From Chloroflexi bacterium UBA4733 (GTDB lineage Bacteria; Chloroflexota; UBA4733), in NCBI GenBank assembly GCA_002404055.1, contig DHIZ01000241.1, forward strand, positions 1 through 33,684: DNA of 33,684 nucleotides, written 5' to 3'. The position numbers were made by a program, and so were the translations under genes. Every line of letters starts with the position of its first letter. The first letter of the stretch is position 1. Under the pieces are notes generated by a model. That model saw only the letters and a program-made list of their open reading frames with translations. It ran no database searches and had not been told where the DNA came from. This document shows positions 1-7,841 of the stretch, in pieces.

Positions 1-9
1 GATTTCTGA

Positions 10-1347
10 AAGCCCTCTAAGTGGCAAGACCTTTATGCGAATAGTCCCTCTTATCTTTTTGCGCCACAGAACATGACTATGCGCGCGGAATTTGAATGCG
101 GCTGGAGGTTACCAGACATCATGCCATTGAACTCAGTGGGGATAGTCACTAGCCGAGACGGTTTTGTCTATAGCTTTGACGAGGCGACACTGAGTGCGCG
201 CATCACTGACTTCCTGAATCCTTTGAAGAGCGATGACATAGTTAGGGATAAGTATCTAGACTCGAGGGACAAGCTACCTGTGGACACAGTTCGAGGATTG
301 CTACGCCATGAGCCGCGTGCTGATTCAAAATTCGTGCGCTGTCTGTATCGTCCATTTGATACGAGAACATTATTCTACCATGACGCCATGATTGAGCGTA
401 GTCGCCGTGAAGTAATGCTCAACATGCTTACCGGTGAAAACCTAGGACTACTAGCGACACGCCAAACCCGTGATCAGTGGGATGTCTTTGTCACGATGGT
501 TGTTACTGGGCACAAGTCCTTATCTGCCTACGATATTACCAGTCTCTTTCCCCTGTACGTGTACCCCAATCGTGTCCTCGCGATGAGTCACCAAACGAGC
601 TTGTTTCCAACTGAGCAGAATCAGAAAGGCGAGAGAGAAGCCAACCTTGCCCCGGCATTCATCGCGGATGCAACAGCACATCTAGGACTCACTTTCATCC
701 CGGATGGCACTGGTGATTTACAACATACCTTTGGGCCGGAGGATGTCTTCCACTACATCTATGCCGTCCTGCACTCTCCCAGCTACCGAAGTCGGTACGC
801 TGAGTTTCTGAAGATAGACTTTCCACGTATTCCGATCACGACAGACCTCGATCTCTTCCGTGCGCTATGCTCCCGTGGTGCGGCGTTAGTGCGTATACAC
901 CTCCTAACCTCCCCCGCTCTGTCCCACCGAACCGTTGGCTTCCCCATCCCCGCGGCGAACGGCGAGAACCTGGTTGAAGCCGGGCACCCGCGGTATGTTG
1001 CGCCCGGCGAAAACGATCCCGAGTCGGGGGAGCCTGTAGAGACCGGTCGTGTGTACATCAGCAAAGGCAACCCGAAGACCGGCATGCGCGGCCAGTATTT
1101 CGAGGGCGTCCCTGCCGACATTTGGGAGTTCCACGTCGGCGGCTATCAGGTGTGCGAGAAGTGGCTCAAGGACCGGCGTGGGCGGACGCTGAACTTCGAT
1201 GACATTACGCACTACCAGAAGATTATCGGCGCCTTAGGCGAGACGCTCCGGCTCATGGGTGAGATTGATGCCGCTATAGACGAGCGAGGGGGCTGGCCGC
1301 TGGCGGGCAGCGAAGGCGAGACCGCTGTTAGCACTGAAGTGAACTGA
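10..1347 (+). CDS. Type ISP restriction-modification enzyme, C-terminal specificity domain (5' partial)
   Basis: Type ISP enzymes (LlaBIII/LlaGI type) are single polypeptides of about 1,500 residues that carry nuclease, helicase, N6-adenine methyltransferase and target-recognition parts. Only the last ~440 residues lie here. The block around YRPFDTRTLFYHDAMIERSR, then ENLGLLATRQTRDQWDVFVT, FPLYVYP and FHYIYAVLHSPSYRSRYAEF are hallmarks of the type ISP C-terminal domain. The first ATG in frame is at 73, but it has no ribosome binding site, and codons 10-72 (reading KPSKWQDLYANSPSYLF) already look like this family, so coding continues leftward. An in-frame TGA at 7-9 interrupts it, which suggests a nonsense mutation, a frameshift or a sequencing error. 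The first ~880 bases look richer in A+T than the rest of the window, consistent with transfer. The family is confident; whether the gene is functional cannot be told because the catalytic parts are outside the window. Confidence 0.85.
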   Translation, partial: KPSKWQDLYANSPSYLFAPQNMTMRAEFECGWRLPDIMPLNSVGIVTSRDGFVYSFDEATLSARITDFLNPLKSDDIVRDKYLDSRDKLPVDTVRGLLRHEPRADSKFVRCLYRPFDTRTLFYHDAMIERSRREVMLNMLTGENLGLLATRQTRDQWDVFVTMVVTGHKSLSAYDITSLFPLYVYPNRVLAMSHQTSLFPTEQNQKGEREANLAPAFIADATAHLGLTFIPDGTGDLQHTFGPEDVFHYIYAVLHSPSYRSRYAEFLKIDFPRIPITTDLDLFRALCSRGAALVRIHLLTSPALSHRTVGFPIPAANGENLVEAGHPRYVAPGENDPESGEPVETGRVYISKGNPKTGMRGQYFEGVPADIWEFHVGGYQVCEKWLKDRRGRTLNFDDITHYQKIIGALGETLRLMGEIDAAIDERGGWPLAGSEGETAVSTEVN

Positions 1348-1371
1348 TCGTCCCTTGCTTCTCGGAGAGCC

Positions 1372-1752
1372 TTAGGCCGCATACAACGTTCGCCCTTCTC
1401 GGAGCACGGTAGCCGGCAAGGACGCCAGGGCGCGACTACGCCACGCAAACTCCTCCTTCCACATGACGAGAATGTCCAGCGCCAATGAGTGCCATCCTAT
1501 GGCTCGGTGCGCTGCCTGCGCAAGCTGATGAGCCGGGCGATCGGCAGTGTTCACGACGACAAGCAAATCAACATCGCTGTCCGGCGTCGCATCACCCCGA
1601 GCCTGCGACCCGAAGACATAAATCTTGTCTGGTTCGAGCGCTGCCACCAAACTCGCAATGATCCGGGCAAGCTCTGCCTGATGCTCCTCGCCAAGTGCCG
1701 GAAGCTGGCGACGAATGGGCTCAAGGAACAGTGTATCGTTCATGGCATCCAT
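1372..1752 (-). CDS. Minimal nucleotidyltransferase (MNT/KNTase fold)
   Basis: This 126-residue protein has the polymerase-beta-like nucleotidyltransferase signature: GSQARG at residues 48-53, SDVD at 59-62, and a third acidic position in the strand LALDILVM. Known members transfer nucleotides to a partner HEPN protein and act as the antitoxin of HEPN/MNT pairs. No HEPN gene is next to this one. The longer open frame to 1884 has an N-terminus unlike the family, so the ATG at 1752 (or the one at 1743) was chosen; neither has a strong ribosome binding site. It diverges from a second gene of the same family (start 1845) with 92 bases between them, and runs convergent with the type ISP gene, 24 bases away. 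Fold confident, biological role unknown. Confidence 0.8.
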   Translation of the reverse strand: MDAMNDTLFLEPIRRQLPALGEEHQAELARIIASLVAALEPDKIYVFGSQARGDATPDSDVDLLVVVNTADRPAHQLAQAAHRAIGWHSLALDILVMWKEEFAWRSRALASLPATVLREGRTLYAA

Positions 1753-1844
1753 TGTATCGCCGGTTGCACGGAGAGCATCCCAGAGGTACAGACAGTACGT
1801 ATACTTCAAAGCAGAAAGACAACCATGGGGCCGGAGGTCGCACA

Positions 1845-2252
1845 ATGCGCCACCTGGGAAGTGAAGAGCAAGCCGCCGCCACACGCGCCATCGCCGCTAT
1901 TACCGAACGTATTGTCCAGAACTTTCAACCGGAGCAGATCATTCTTTTCGGCTCTCACGCCCGAGGTGAGGCCGACTCGGGCAGCGACATCGACTTGCTG
2001 GTGGTGCTATCCAATGCTAAGGACAAACGCACAGCCGCCGCGGACGTTCGACGGATATTGATCGATGTCGTGGAACCTACCGATATTCTCGTCGCAACGC
2101 CGGAAGAGATCGAACGCCGGGGCCGGATGATAGGCAGCGCTCTGCGACCGGCGCTGCGTGAGGGCAAGGTGCTCTATGAGCGGCCCTTTCTTCCACTCTG
2201 CTCAGCTTCCTCGTCGGGCATTACCAGCACGCCGGGGTACACTGCACAGTAA
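1845..2252 (+). CDS. Minimal nucleotidyltransferase (MNT/KNTase fold), second copy
   Basis: This 135-residue protein has GSHARG at residues 36-41 and SDID at 47-50, followed by a strand ending DILVATPEE, which supplies the third carboxylate. The ATG at 1845 is preceded by GGAGG at 1833-1837, 7 bases away, so the upstream extension of the open frame was dropped. The usual domain end (REGKVLYER) is followed by about 22 residues of low-complexity, non-family sequence, as if the stop had been lost or the 3' side rearranged; a HEPN gene would be expected there. Instead an AAA+ ATPase gene begins 24 bases downstream on the same strand, so the two may be co-transcribed. It is a distant paralogue of the divergent gene at 1372-1752. 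Confidence 0.82.
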   Translation: MRHLGSEEQAAATRAIAAITERIVQNFQPEQIILFGSHARGEADSGSDIDLLVVLSNAKDKRTAAADVRRILIDVVEPTDILVATPEEIERRGRMIGSALRPALREGKVLYERPFLPLCSASSSGITSTPGYTAQ

Positions 2253-2276
2253 AGGCGGCCGAGGTGGGGAGACGAA

Positions 2277-3695
2277 TTGAGCGGCGTGCAACTGCAGCTT
2301 GCTGACGCTTCGGCGACCTTCGCCTGGCTCAAGCGCGGCGTGACCATGGCCTCGATCGCCAACGCCACACTGCCGTCACCGCTCGCCCGCATGGCGGTCA
2401 TGGCGCGCGCTGCCGATGGCAACGCCGCCCTGGCGGCGCTCCTCTTTGCACCCCTCCCGTCACCAGGGAGCGTGCTGGGGATGCTGACTGGCAACAGTTC
2501 CACCTTGCGCCCACCCTATGCCGACCTGCAAGCCGCCTTCCGCACCGGCCGGGAAGACAGCGCCATCTACGTGCTGCGGGACGATGGCAGCCGCGCCTTC
2601 GGCGTGGTGCCGGGTCCGTTGCCCAACCAGGTGACCGTCTTCTGTGGCGACCTGCCCCTCCTGCAGTGGGTCACGCCGCCCCTGAAACTGAGCAACGCGG
2701 ACACGCTGCAGCATGACGTGGAACTGTTTAGCGCCGTGGTCAGCGCGACGGCCGCCGCCTTTTACCATGCGGCGGGAGCGACCGCACCGGACATCACGGT
2801 GCAACTGCGCCCGAGCGGCAGCGGCGATGGCGTGGCCCGCGACGCTGCCAACCGCTTTGGTCAGGTCGTTGACCGCGTCACACGCGGCGGCGCAGCGCCG
2901 GTCGGCAATTCCGCCGTCACGTCCGACACGCCCGCTGAACGCTTCAGCGATGTCGGTGGCCAGGATGCCGCCGTGGTCGAACTGCAGGCCGTCCTGCTGG
3001 CGCTCTCCTCGCCGGAACGCTACCGGGAGTGGGGAGCTCGCGCGCCGAAAGGGGTGCTGCTCTACGGCCCGCCCGGCACCGGCAAGACGCTGCTGGCGCG
3101 CTGCCTGGCCGGCGAGGCCGGGGCGCACTTCTTCCACGTCCGCGCCGCCGATGTCGTCTCCAAGTGGTACGGCGAGGCGGAGCAGCGCATGCAAGCGGTC
3201 TTTGAAAAGGCCCGCAACTCCACGCCGGCCATCGTCTTTTTCGACGAGATCGACGCGCTGGCTCCGCACCGGGACGGCGCTCACGAAGTGACGCACCGCG
3301 TCGTCAGCACGATGCTGGAATACATGGACGGTCTGGAGGCGATCGAAGGCGTCGTCGTCGTGGCCGCCACCAACCGCCCGGAAGCGCTGGACCCGGCCAT
3401 CGTCCGCGCCGGCCGCTTCGACCGCCTGGTGGAGATCGGCCTGCCGGGACCAGTCGGCCGACGGCAGATTCTCGAAATCCACCAGCGCCGAGCGGAACGG
3501 CGCGCCGGTCGCCCGCTCTTCGCGGAAGCGGACTGGCCGGCCCTGGAAGAAGCAAGCGACGGCATGAGTGGAGCCGACCTCTCCGAGGCAGTGCGCCGTA
3601 CCCTGGAGGGCCGGGTGCGCAGCCGGGCCGAGGGTCTGATTACCAGCAAGGAACTGGAACTGGAACTGGAAGGCATGACCAGCCGGGCATTCTGA
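2277..3695 (+). CDS. AAA+ ATPase of the Cdc48/FtsH/katanin-like clade
   Basis: A 472-residue protein. The N-terminal ~215 residues are not recognised. They are followed by FSDVGGQ, the classic entry to a Cdc48/FtsH-type AAA module. Walker A is GPPGTGKT at 264-271, Walker B is IVFFDEID at about 319-326, sensor-1 lies in VVVAATNRPEALDPA, and the arginine fingers are in RAGRFDR at about 377-383. All ATPase residues are present, so it should be an active ring-forming ATPase that remodels or unfolds protein. No protease domain or membrane segment is seen, so the effector would have to be another protein. The start is TTG at 2277 with GGGGAG 5 bases upstream. A small unknown protein is encoded 71 bases downstream on the same strand and is the best candidate partner. 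Confidence 0.88.
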   Translation: MSGVQLQLADASATFAWLKRGVTMASIANATLPSPLARMAVMARAADGNAALAALLFAPLPSPGSVLGMLTGNSSTLRPPYADLQAAFRTGREDSAIYVLRDDGSRAFGVVPGPLPNQVTVFCGDLPLLQWVTPPLKLSNADTLQHDVELFSAVVSATAAAFYHAAGATAPDITVQLRPSGSGDGVARDAANRFGQVVDRVTRGGAAPVGNSAVTSDTPAERFSDVGGQDAAVVELQAVLLALSSPERYREWGARAPKGVLLYGPPGTGKTLLARCLAGEAGAHFFHVRAADVVSKWYGEAEQRMQAVFEKARNSTPAIVFFDEIDALAPHRDGAHEVTHRVVSTMLEYMDGLEAIEGVVVVAATNRPEALDPAIVRAGRFDRLVEIGLPGPVGRRQILEIHQRRAERRAGRPLFAEADWPALEEASDGMSGADLSEAVRRTLEGRVRSRAEGLITSKELELELEGMTSRAF

Positions 3696-3766
3696 GCCTG
3701 GCGGGAATGCGCCGCAGGCTATACCCTGACGGTGACAGAGGGAAGAAAAGCAGGAAGGGGTACGCC

Positions 3767-4345
3767 GTGGCCTCCAATAACCTGGACGGAACCCGCGAGC
3801 ACCTGGAGTTGCTTCGCCCGACCTTGAAGGCGCGCCAACGCCGCGAACGAGAGGTGATCCGGCGACTGGCGCGTGACGGCTACCACGATTGCGCCTTTTA
3901 CACCACTGCCTGCCCCGTGCAACTGGAAGGGCGCCTGCCCACCGGCGAGGCGTTCTACCTGCGTGCCCGAGGCACGACAGCCCGGCTGGACATCGGCCCT
4001 AAGGGCGGCACGCCGGAAGACGCCTGCCGCTATCCCAGTTGGACCCGCCGGGTACACCGTTGGGAATGGCCGCAGGCCGGCTGGCTGGAGCCGGTGGCTT
4101 CGGAGGCGCTGTTGCGGGAACTGGCGGCTGCCTACCGCGGCGGGACGCCGACGGACACCGTGGTTCGCTCCCTCGAGCCCGAAGTCGCCGCCATCGTGGC
4201 CGAAGCCAAGGCCAAGGACGCGATTATGGTGACGCTAGACCGCGACCTGCTGGTGCGCGGCGAGGGCATGACGCCTGAGGAGGCAATGAAGCGCTTCGCC
4301 GCGGAAGAGGCGGCGAAGGGGCGCGAAGGGTTGCTGGATTCGTAG
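3767..4345 (+). CDS. Hypothetical protein downstream of the AAA+ ATPase
   Basis: Not recognised. The start chosen is GTG at 3767 because AGGAAGGGG ends 6 bases upstream; an in-frame ATG at 3707 would add 20 basic residues but is poorly placed for ribosome binding. The product is 192 residues, with no signal peptide or membrane segment. It begins with a basic, helical stretch (LKARQRREREVIRRL), has a central part rich in aromatic residues (DCAFYTTACPVQLEG, TRRVHRWEWPQAGW) and ends in a charged helical tail (TPEEAMKRFAAEEAAKGREG). It shares strand and spacing with the AAA+ gene, so an adaptor or substrate role for that ATPase is possible, but this is inference from position only. Confidence 0.7.
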   Translation: MASNNLDGTREHLELLRPTLKARQRREREVIRRLARDGYHDCAFYTTACPVQLEGRLPTGEAFYLRARGTTARLDIGPKGGTPEDACRYPSWTRRVHRWEWPQAGWLEPVASEALLRELAAAYRGGTPTDTVVRSLEPEVAAIVAEAKAKDAIMVTLDRDLLVRGEGMTPEEAMKRFAAEEAAKGREGLLDS

Positions 4346-4356
4346 GTTCCGGCCCC

Positions 4357-6666
4357 TCAGAAGGAAAGCGTGTAGACCCCCTCCGCAACTGCCTCGAACT
4401 GCACCACGCCGTCCGGCAACCGCTGGTAGGGCACGTCACGGCCAGCCATCGTTACCGCCTGCACCTGTTGCCCACGAGGTGCGCGCAGCCGCAGCGATAG
4501 CTGACGCCCGGTGCGCAACTGCGCTACGAACGCCCGCCCGTCGCGCCATTCAAGGTCCACTTCCACGCATCCGCGGGCGCGCAGGCCGACGAAGCTCCCC
4601 TGCGGCCAGGCCACCGGCAGGGCGGGCAGCAGATGCAGTTCGCCGGCGTGGCTTTGCAGCAGCATCTCAGCGATGCCGGCCACGCCGCCAAAGTTGCCGT
4701 CGATCTGGAAAGGCGGGTGGGTGTCGAAGAGGTTGGGCAGCGTCGACTTCACCAGCAACGCCTCCACATTGGCGTAGGCTTGCTCTGCATCCAGCAACCG
4801 TGCCCAGAAGTTGATGATCCAGGCCCGGCTCCAGCCGGTGTGCCCGCCACCGTGGGCCAGCCGACGCTCCAGCGTCACGCGCGCAGCCTGCGCCAGGTCC
4901 GGCGTGCGCTGGGGATCGATCTGCGTACCGGGGTGCAAGGCGAAGAGGTGGGAGATGTGCCGGTGGCCCGGCTGCACCTCCTCGTAGTCCTCCAGCCATT
5001 CCATCAACTGCCCGTGCCGGCCGACCTGGGCCAGTGGCAGCCGCTCCAACGTGGCAGCGAGCTCCTGGCGAAAATCAGCATCGCAGTCCAGGATCTCGCC
5101 GGCCGTTTGAAGCGCGCCAATGAGTTCGCGGATGATCTGCGTATCCATCGACGGCCCCATGCACATGGCGGAGGTCTCGCCATTGGGCAGGCGGTAGACA
5201 TTCTCCGGCGAGCCGGAGGGGCCGCTCACCAGCCGCTCCTGGTCATCCTCCGTCAGGTAGTTCAGGAGGAATTCGGCGGCTTCCTTCATCAGTGGGTAGG
5301 CGCGTTCTGCCAGGAACCGGCGGTCGCCGCCAAACTGATAGTGCTCCCAGAGGTGCAAGCAGAGCCAGGCGCCGCCCATGGGCCAGACGCTGATGGCGGG
5401 GGAGGCATCCACCGGCGCACTATCGGCCCAGATATCAGTGTTGTGGTGGGCGACGAAGCCCCGGCAGCCGTACATGCGGCGCGCCGTCTCCCGCCCGCTG
5501 ACTCGTACACGCTCCAACAGATCGAACAGGGGCAGGTGACACTCCGCCAGGTTGCCGACCTCGGCCGGCCAGTAGTTCATTTCGGTGTTGATATTGATCG
5601 TGTATTTGCTCTCCCAGGAAGGCGTCATGCTCTCATTCCAGATGCCTTGCAGGTTGGCCGGCAATGACCCAGGGCGGCTGCTGGCGATGAGCAGGTAGCG
5701 GCCGTACTGGAAGTAGAGCGCCGCCAGCGCCGGGTCGTCCGCTCCCGCCTGCAGCCGGGCGAGACGCTGGTCGGTCGGCAGTTCTGCGGCCTCGTTGCGC
5801 CCCAGGTCCAACCGCACACGCCGGAACAAACGCTGATGGTCGGCAACGTGCTCAGCGCGCAGCGTCGCATAGGGCTTGGCTGCCGCACGTCCCAACTGTT
5901 GCAGGGAGAAAGAGAGTGGCTCTGCCGTCCGAAAAGTGGTGTTGGCGGCCAGCAGGAACGTCACGGCATCGGCACGCTCCACGACCATGCTGTCGCCCAG
6001 GGTACGCACACTGCCACCCTCGGCGACCGCCTTGAGCAGGGCAGCATAGAACACGCCGTTCGGCCCCACCTGGCCTTCAATACGGATGGTGTCCGTGCCG
6101 GTCTTGCCGGAACGATCCTCCATCGGCCGCCGGGTCAGGTTGGCGCTGCACGTCAGTTGTCCCGGTTGATCCGCACTGAGCCGCAGCACGATCACATTGT
6201 CGACGGCGCTGGCGAACATCTCGCGCTGGACGGTGACACCATTCCGGCGATAGGACACGCGGGCGATGGCATCATCGAGGTGCAGTTCGCGGCGATAGTC
6301 GCTAACCTCGCCCGGCTCAGGGTAGAAGAGCAACTCCAGATCGGCCAGCGTCTGGTACGGGTTCTGGCGCCGAGGAGTGCTGAGCAAAGCGCCGCGGGCC
6401 AGCAACTCGGCGGCACGTAGTTGCCCGGCCAGCAGCAGCCGGCGCACCTCGTTGATGTTGGCCGCTGCATCCGGGTTGAGCCGGTCACGTGGCCCACCGT
6501 ACCAGACCGAATCCTCGTTGAGCTGGATGCGCTCGTTGGCCACCCGCCCGAAGACCATGGCGCCCAGCCGGCCATTGCCGATCGGCAGGGCCTCCACCCA
6601 TTGCCGCGCCGGCTGTTGGTACCACAGGCGAAGGCGCTGCTCCGCTATTGCTTCCTGACCTGCCAC
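4357..6666 (-). CDS. Glycoside hydrolase family 95 (alpha-L-fucosidase-like)
   Basis: A 769-residue protein that matches GH95 end to end. The N-terminal part [20 protein letters not shown] and [15 protein letters not shown] is the family's N-terminal beta domain. The (alpha/alpha) barrel carries [12 protein letters not shown] (Asn358 and Asn360), SGSPEN (Glu488), [11 protein letters not shown] and QIDGNFGG (Asp656). By analogy with Bifidobacterium AfcA these are the Asn pair, the acid and the Asn-activated catalytic site; the exact residue matching is inference. GH95 enzymes are inverting alpha-1,2-L-fucosidases or alpha-L-galactosidases. There is no signal peptide, so the enzyme is probably cytoplasmic and acts on imported oligosaccharides. 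The start is GTG at 6666 with GGGAAAAGGA just upstream. It lies 99 bases downstream of the higBA pair and on the same strand. Confidence 0.93.
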   Translation of the reverse strand: MAGQEAIAEQRLRLWYQQPARQWVEALPIGNGRLGAMVFGRVANERIQLNEDSVWYGGPRDRLNPDAAANINEVRRLLLAGQLRAAELLARGALLSTPRRQNPYQTLADLELLFYPEPGEVSDYRRELHLDDAIARVSYRRNGVTVQREMFASAVDNVIVLRLSADQPGQLTCSANLTRRPMEDRSGKTGTDTIRIEGQVGPNGVFYAALLKAVAEGGSVRTLGDSMVVERADAVTFLLAANTTFRTAEPLSFSLQQLGRAAAKPYATLRAEHVADHQRLFRRVRLDLGRNEAAELPTDQRLARLQAGADDPALAALYFQYGRYLLIASSRPGSLPANLQGIWNESMTPSWESKYTININTEMNYWPAEVGNLAECHLPLFDLLERVRVSGRETARRMYGCRGFVAHHNTDIWADSAPVDASPAISVWPMGGAWLCLHLWEHYQFGGDRRFLAERAYPLMKEAAEFLLNYLTEDDQERLVSGPSGSPENVYRLPNGETSAMCMGPSMDTQIIRELIGALQTAGEILDCDADFRQELAATLERLPLAQVGRHGQLMEWLEDYEEVQPGHRHISHLFALHPGTQIDPQRTPDLAQAARVTLERRLAHGGGHTGWSRAWIINFWARLLDAEQAYANVEALLVKSTLPNLFDTHPPFQIDGNFGGVAGIAEMLLQSHAGELHLLPALPVAWPQGSFVGLRARGCVEVDLEWRDGRAFVAQLRTGRQLSLRLRAPRGQQVQAVTMAGRDVPYQRLPDGVVQFEAVAEGVYTLSF

Positions 6667-6765
6667 ATCCTTTTCCCATCACCACGGCCAAGCGCCCACC
6701 AGGCGAGGAATAGCGTGGCCGATTGGACACACGACCATCCTATTCGGTTGCCGGCCGTTTTGCCC

Positions 6766-7131
6766 CTACCGCGCTACGACGCTCAGACGCCCGTGCTCTT
6801 TAGTCTTCGGTTCGACGACGATGGAAACGTCGTTGTCGAGGACGATGAGCAACCGGAACAGTCGCTCTAGACTGAAACCGCTGAAATCACCCCGCAGGAG
6901 AGCTGATACTTTAGGCTGTGGCAAGCCCAGAATTTCAGCGGCGCGCATCTGTGAGACCCCGCGCTCCGCTATCGCATCCGCAATGCGGCCCACCAACTGG
7001 GCTTTCGCCAGATGCTCCTCGGGTTCGGCCACTGCGAGATCAGCGAAGACATTGCCGCTGCTGAGCGTGTACAACATCTCATCACCCACATCATCGGTGA
7101 TGCGACGCGCCTCGCGCGTTGTTTCGGTCAT
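6766..7131 (-). CDS. higA: HigA-type antitoxin, XRE-family helix-turn-helix
   Basis: A 121-residue protein. After an N-terminal region that is probably unstructured, residues from about 44 (KAQLVGRIADAIAERGVSQ) to 105 form an XRE/HTH_37 domain: AAEILGLPQPKVSALLRG is the helix-turn-helix, followed by the family signature FSGFSLERLFRLLIVLDNDVSIVV. This subgroup is the antitoxin and autorepressor of HigB/RelE-like toxins. The start codon overlaps the stop of the upstream toxin by 4 bases (ATGA), so the genes are translationally coupled in the toxin-first order typical of higBA. Confidence 0.88.
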   Translation of the reverse strand: MTETTREARRITDDVGDEMLYTLSSGNVFADLAVAEPEEHLAKAQLVGRIADAIAERGVSQMRAAEILGLPQPKVSALLRGDFSGFSLERLFRLLIVLDNDVSIVVEPKTKEHGRLSVVAR

Positions 7132-7517
7132 TGCCCTTCTCCCTTATGCTGCAGGTCCGATTCCTGGCGCTTCTGCTCGGCGATACGCGCGGCATCAATC
7201 CGCTGCGCCCATGCCAGACGGCTTCGCACGAGGTCCATCTCATGCTGGGGAGTACGGATACCGCGTACACTCTTCTTTTGGAAGGCGTGCAGCACGTAGA
7301 CGGCCGCGGTCAGGCGCACCGTATACACCGTGCGGTAGGTGTTGCCGTCATTGTCGGCAATAACTTCCAAAACCCCTGCACCGCCGAACCCCTGGAGCGG
7401 CTTCGCGTTTGGGTGTGTTTCTCCCTCTTGCGCACGGTACAACGCGAATCCAACCAGCTTACGCACCGCATCAGGAAATGCACGAACGTCGTGCTGGGAC
7501 GTTCCTACGAACACCAC
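7128..7517 (-). CDS. higB: HigB/RelE-like toxin (phage-derived Gp49-like family)
   Basis: A protein of about 130 residues of the Gp49-like (PF05973-type) mRNA-interferase family. Family markers are AFPDAVRKLVGFALYRAQEG, NAKPLQGFGGAGVLEVI, TYRTVYTVRLTAAVYVLHAFQKKS and a basic tail. The toxin should cut mRNA on the ribosome and be neutralised by the overlapping higA product. The listed start is the GTG at 7517. However, GGAGG at 7536-7540 lies 18 bases from this GTG and only 9 bases from an ATT at 7524-7526 that would give the family-like N-terminus xRDVVFVG, so initiation at ATT is plausible. A long C-terminal tail rich in Gln, Arg and Lys follows the toxin fold. Confidence 0.87.
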   Translation of the reverse strand: MVFVGTSQHDVRAFPDAVRKLVGFALYRAQEGETHPNAKPLQGFGGAGVLEVIADNDGNTYRTVYTVRLTAAVYVLHAFQKKSVRGIRTPQHEMDLVRSRLAWAQRIDAARIAEQKRQESDLQHKGEGQ

Positions 7518-7552
7518 ATCGCGAATCGTCCAGCACCTCCGCCGCGAGCGCT

Positions 7553-7561
7553 ACTATACCA
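7553..7561 (-). promoter_or_regulatory. Predicted extended -10 promoter of higBA
   Basis: On the minus strand TGG-TATAGT reads as an extended -10 element, with the predicted transcription start near 7546, just upstream of the toxin's GGAGG (7536-7540). No good -35 is seen at the proper distance, as is usual for extended -10 promoters. Prediction from sequence only. Confidence 0.4.
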
Positions 7562-7611
7562 CATCTGGAATAGAATATAGGCCGCGGCATAGTCAAGTAG
7601 CGGAGGGCGAG

Positions 7612-7735
7612 CTAACGCGTCGCGCGGGCGTCTTCAAGCGCAGCCAGGAGTGTTTCCAGGTCGTAGGAGGCGTCGTGGCGGCGACCGTTGATGAAGAAGG
7701 TCGGCGTGCCGTTGACGCCGTCATCGGACCTCGCG
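7612..7735 (-). pseudogene. Remnant: C-terminus of a DsbA-family thioredoxin-fold protein
   Basis: The minus strand encodes about 37 residues ending at TAG (7612-7614) that contain [20 protein letters not shown] and then [12 protein letters not shown]. This is the cis-proline loop and last helix of DsbA-like thiol oxidoreductases, including those fused to or encoded beside NhaA antiporters. The rest of the gene, with its CxxC active site, is absent: upstream sequence toward 7841 has no matching frame. It sits between higB and the lipoamide dehydrogenase gene and accounts for most of the otherwise gene-free 7527-7841. Confidence 0.72.
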
Positions 7736-7841
7736 CATGGTCGCGCTCGGTGCGGCGCACCCGTTGCGATCACCATGCGTGCAGAGGTTGGGCTGGCGCG
7801 GTATCGTTAGGTGAATACGAAAGAGAGGATCCCTACAGTAC

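Noticed and set aside
2460..3482. 340-residue minus-strand open frame
   Set aside because: Antisense to the AAA+ ATPase, low-complexity composition.
4633..5667. 344-residue plus-strand open frame
   Set aside because: Antisense to the GH95 gene, no motifs, no ribosome binding site.
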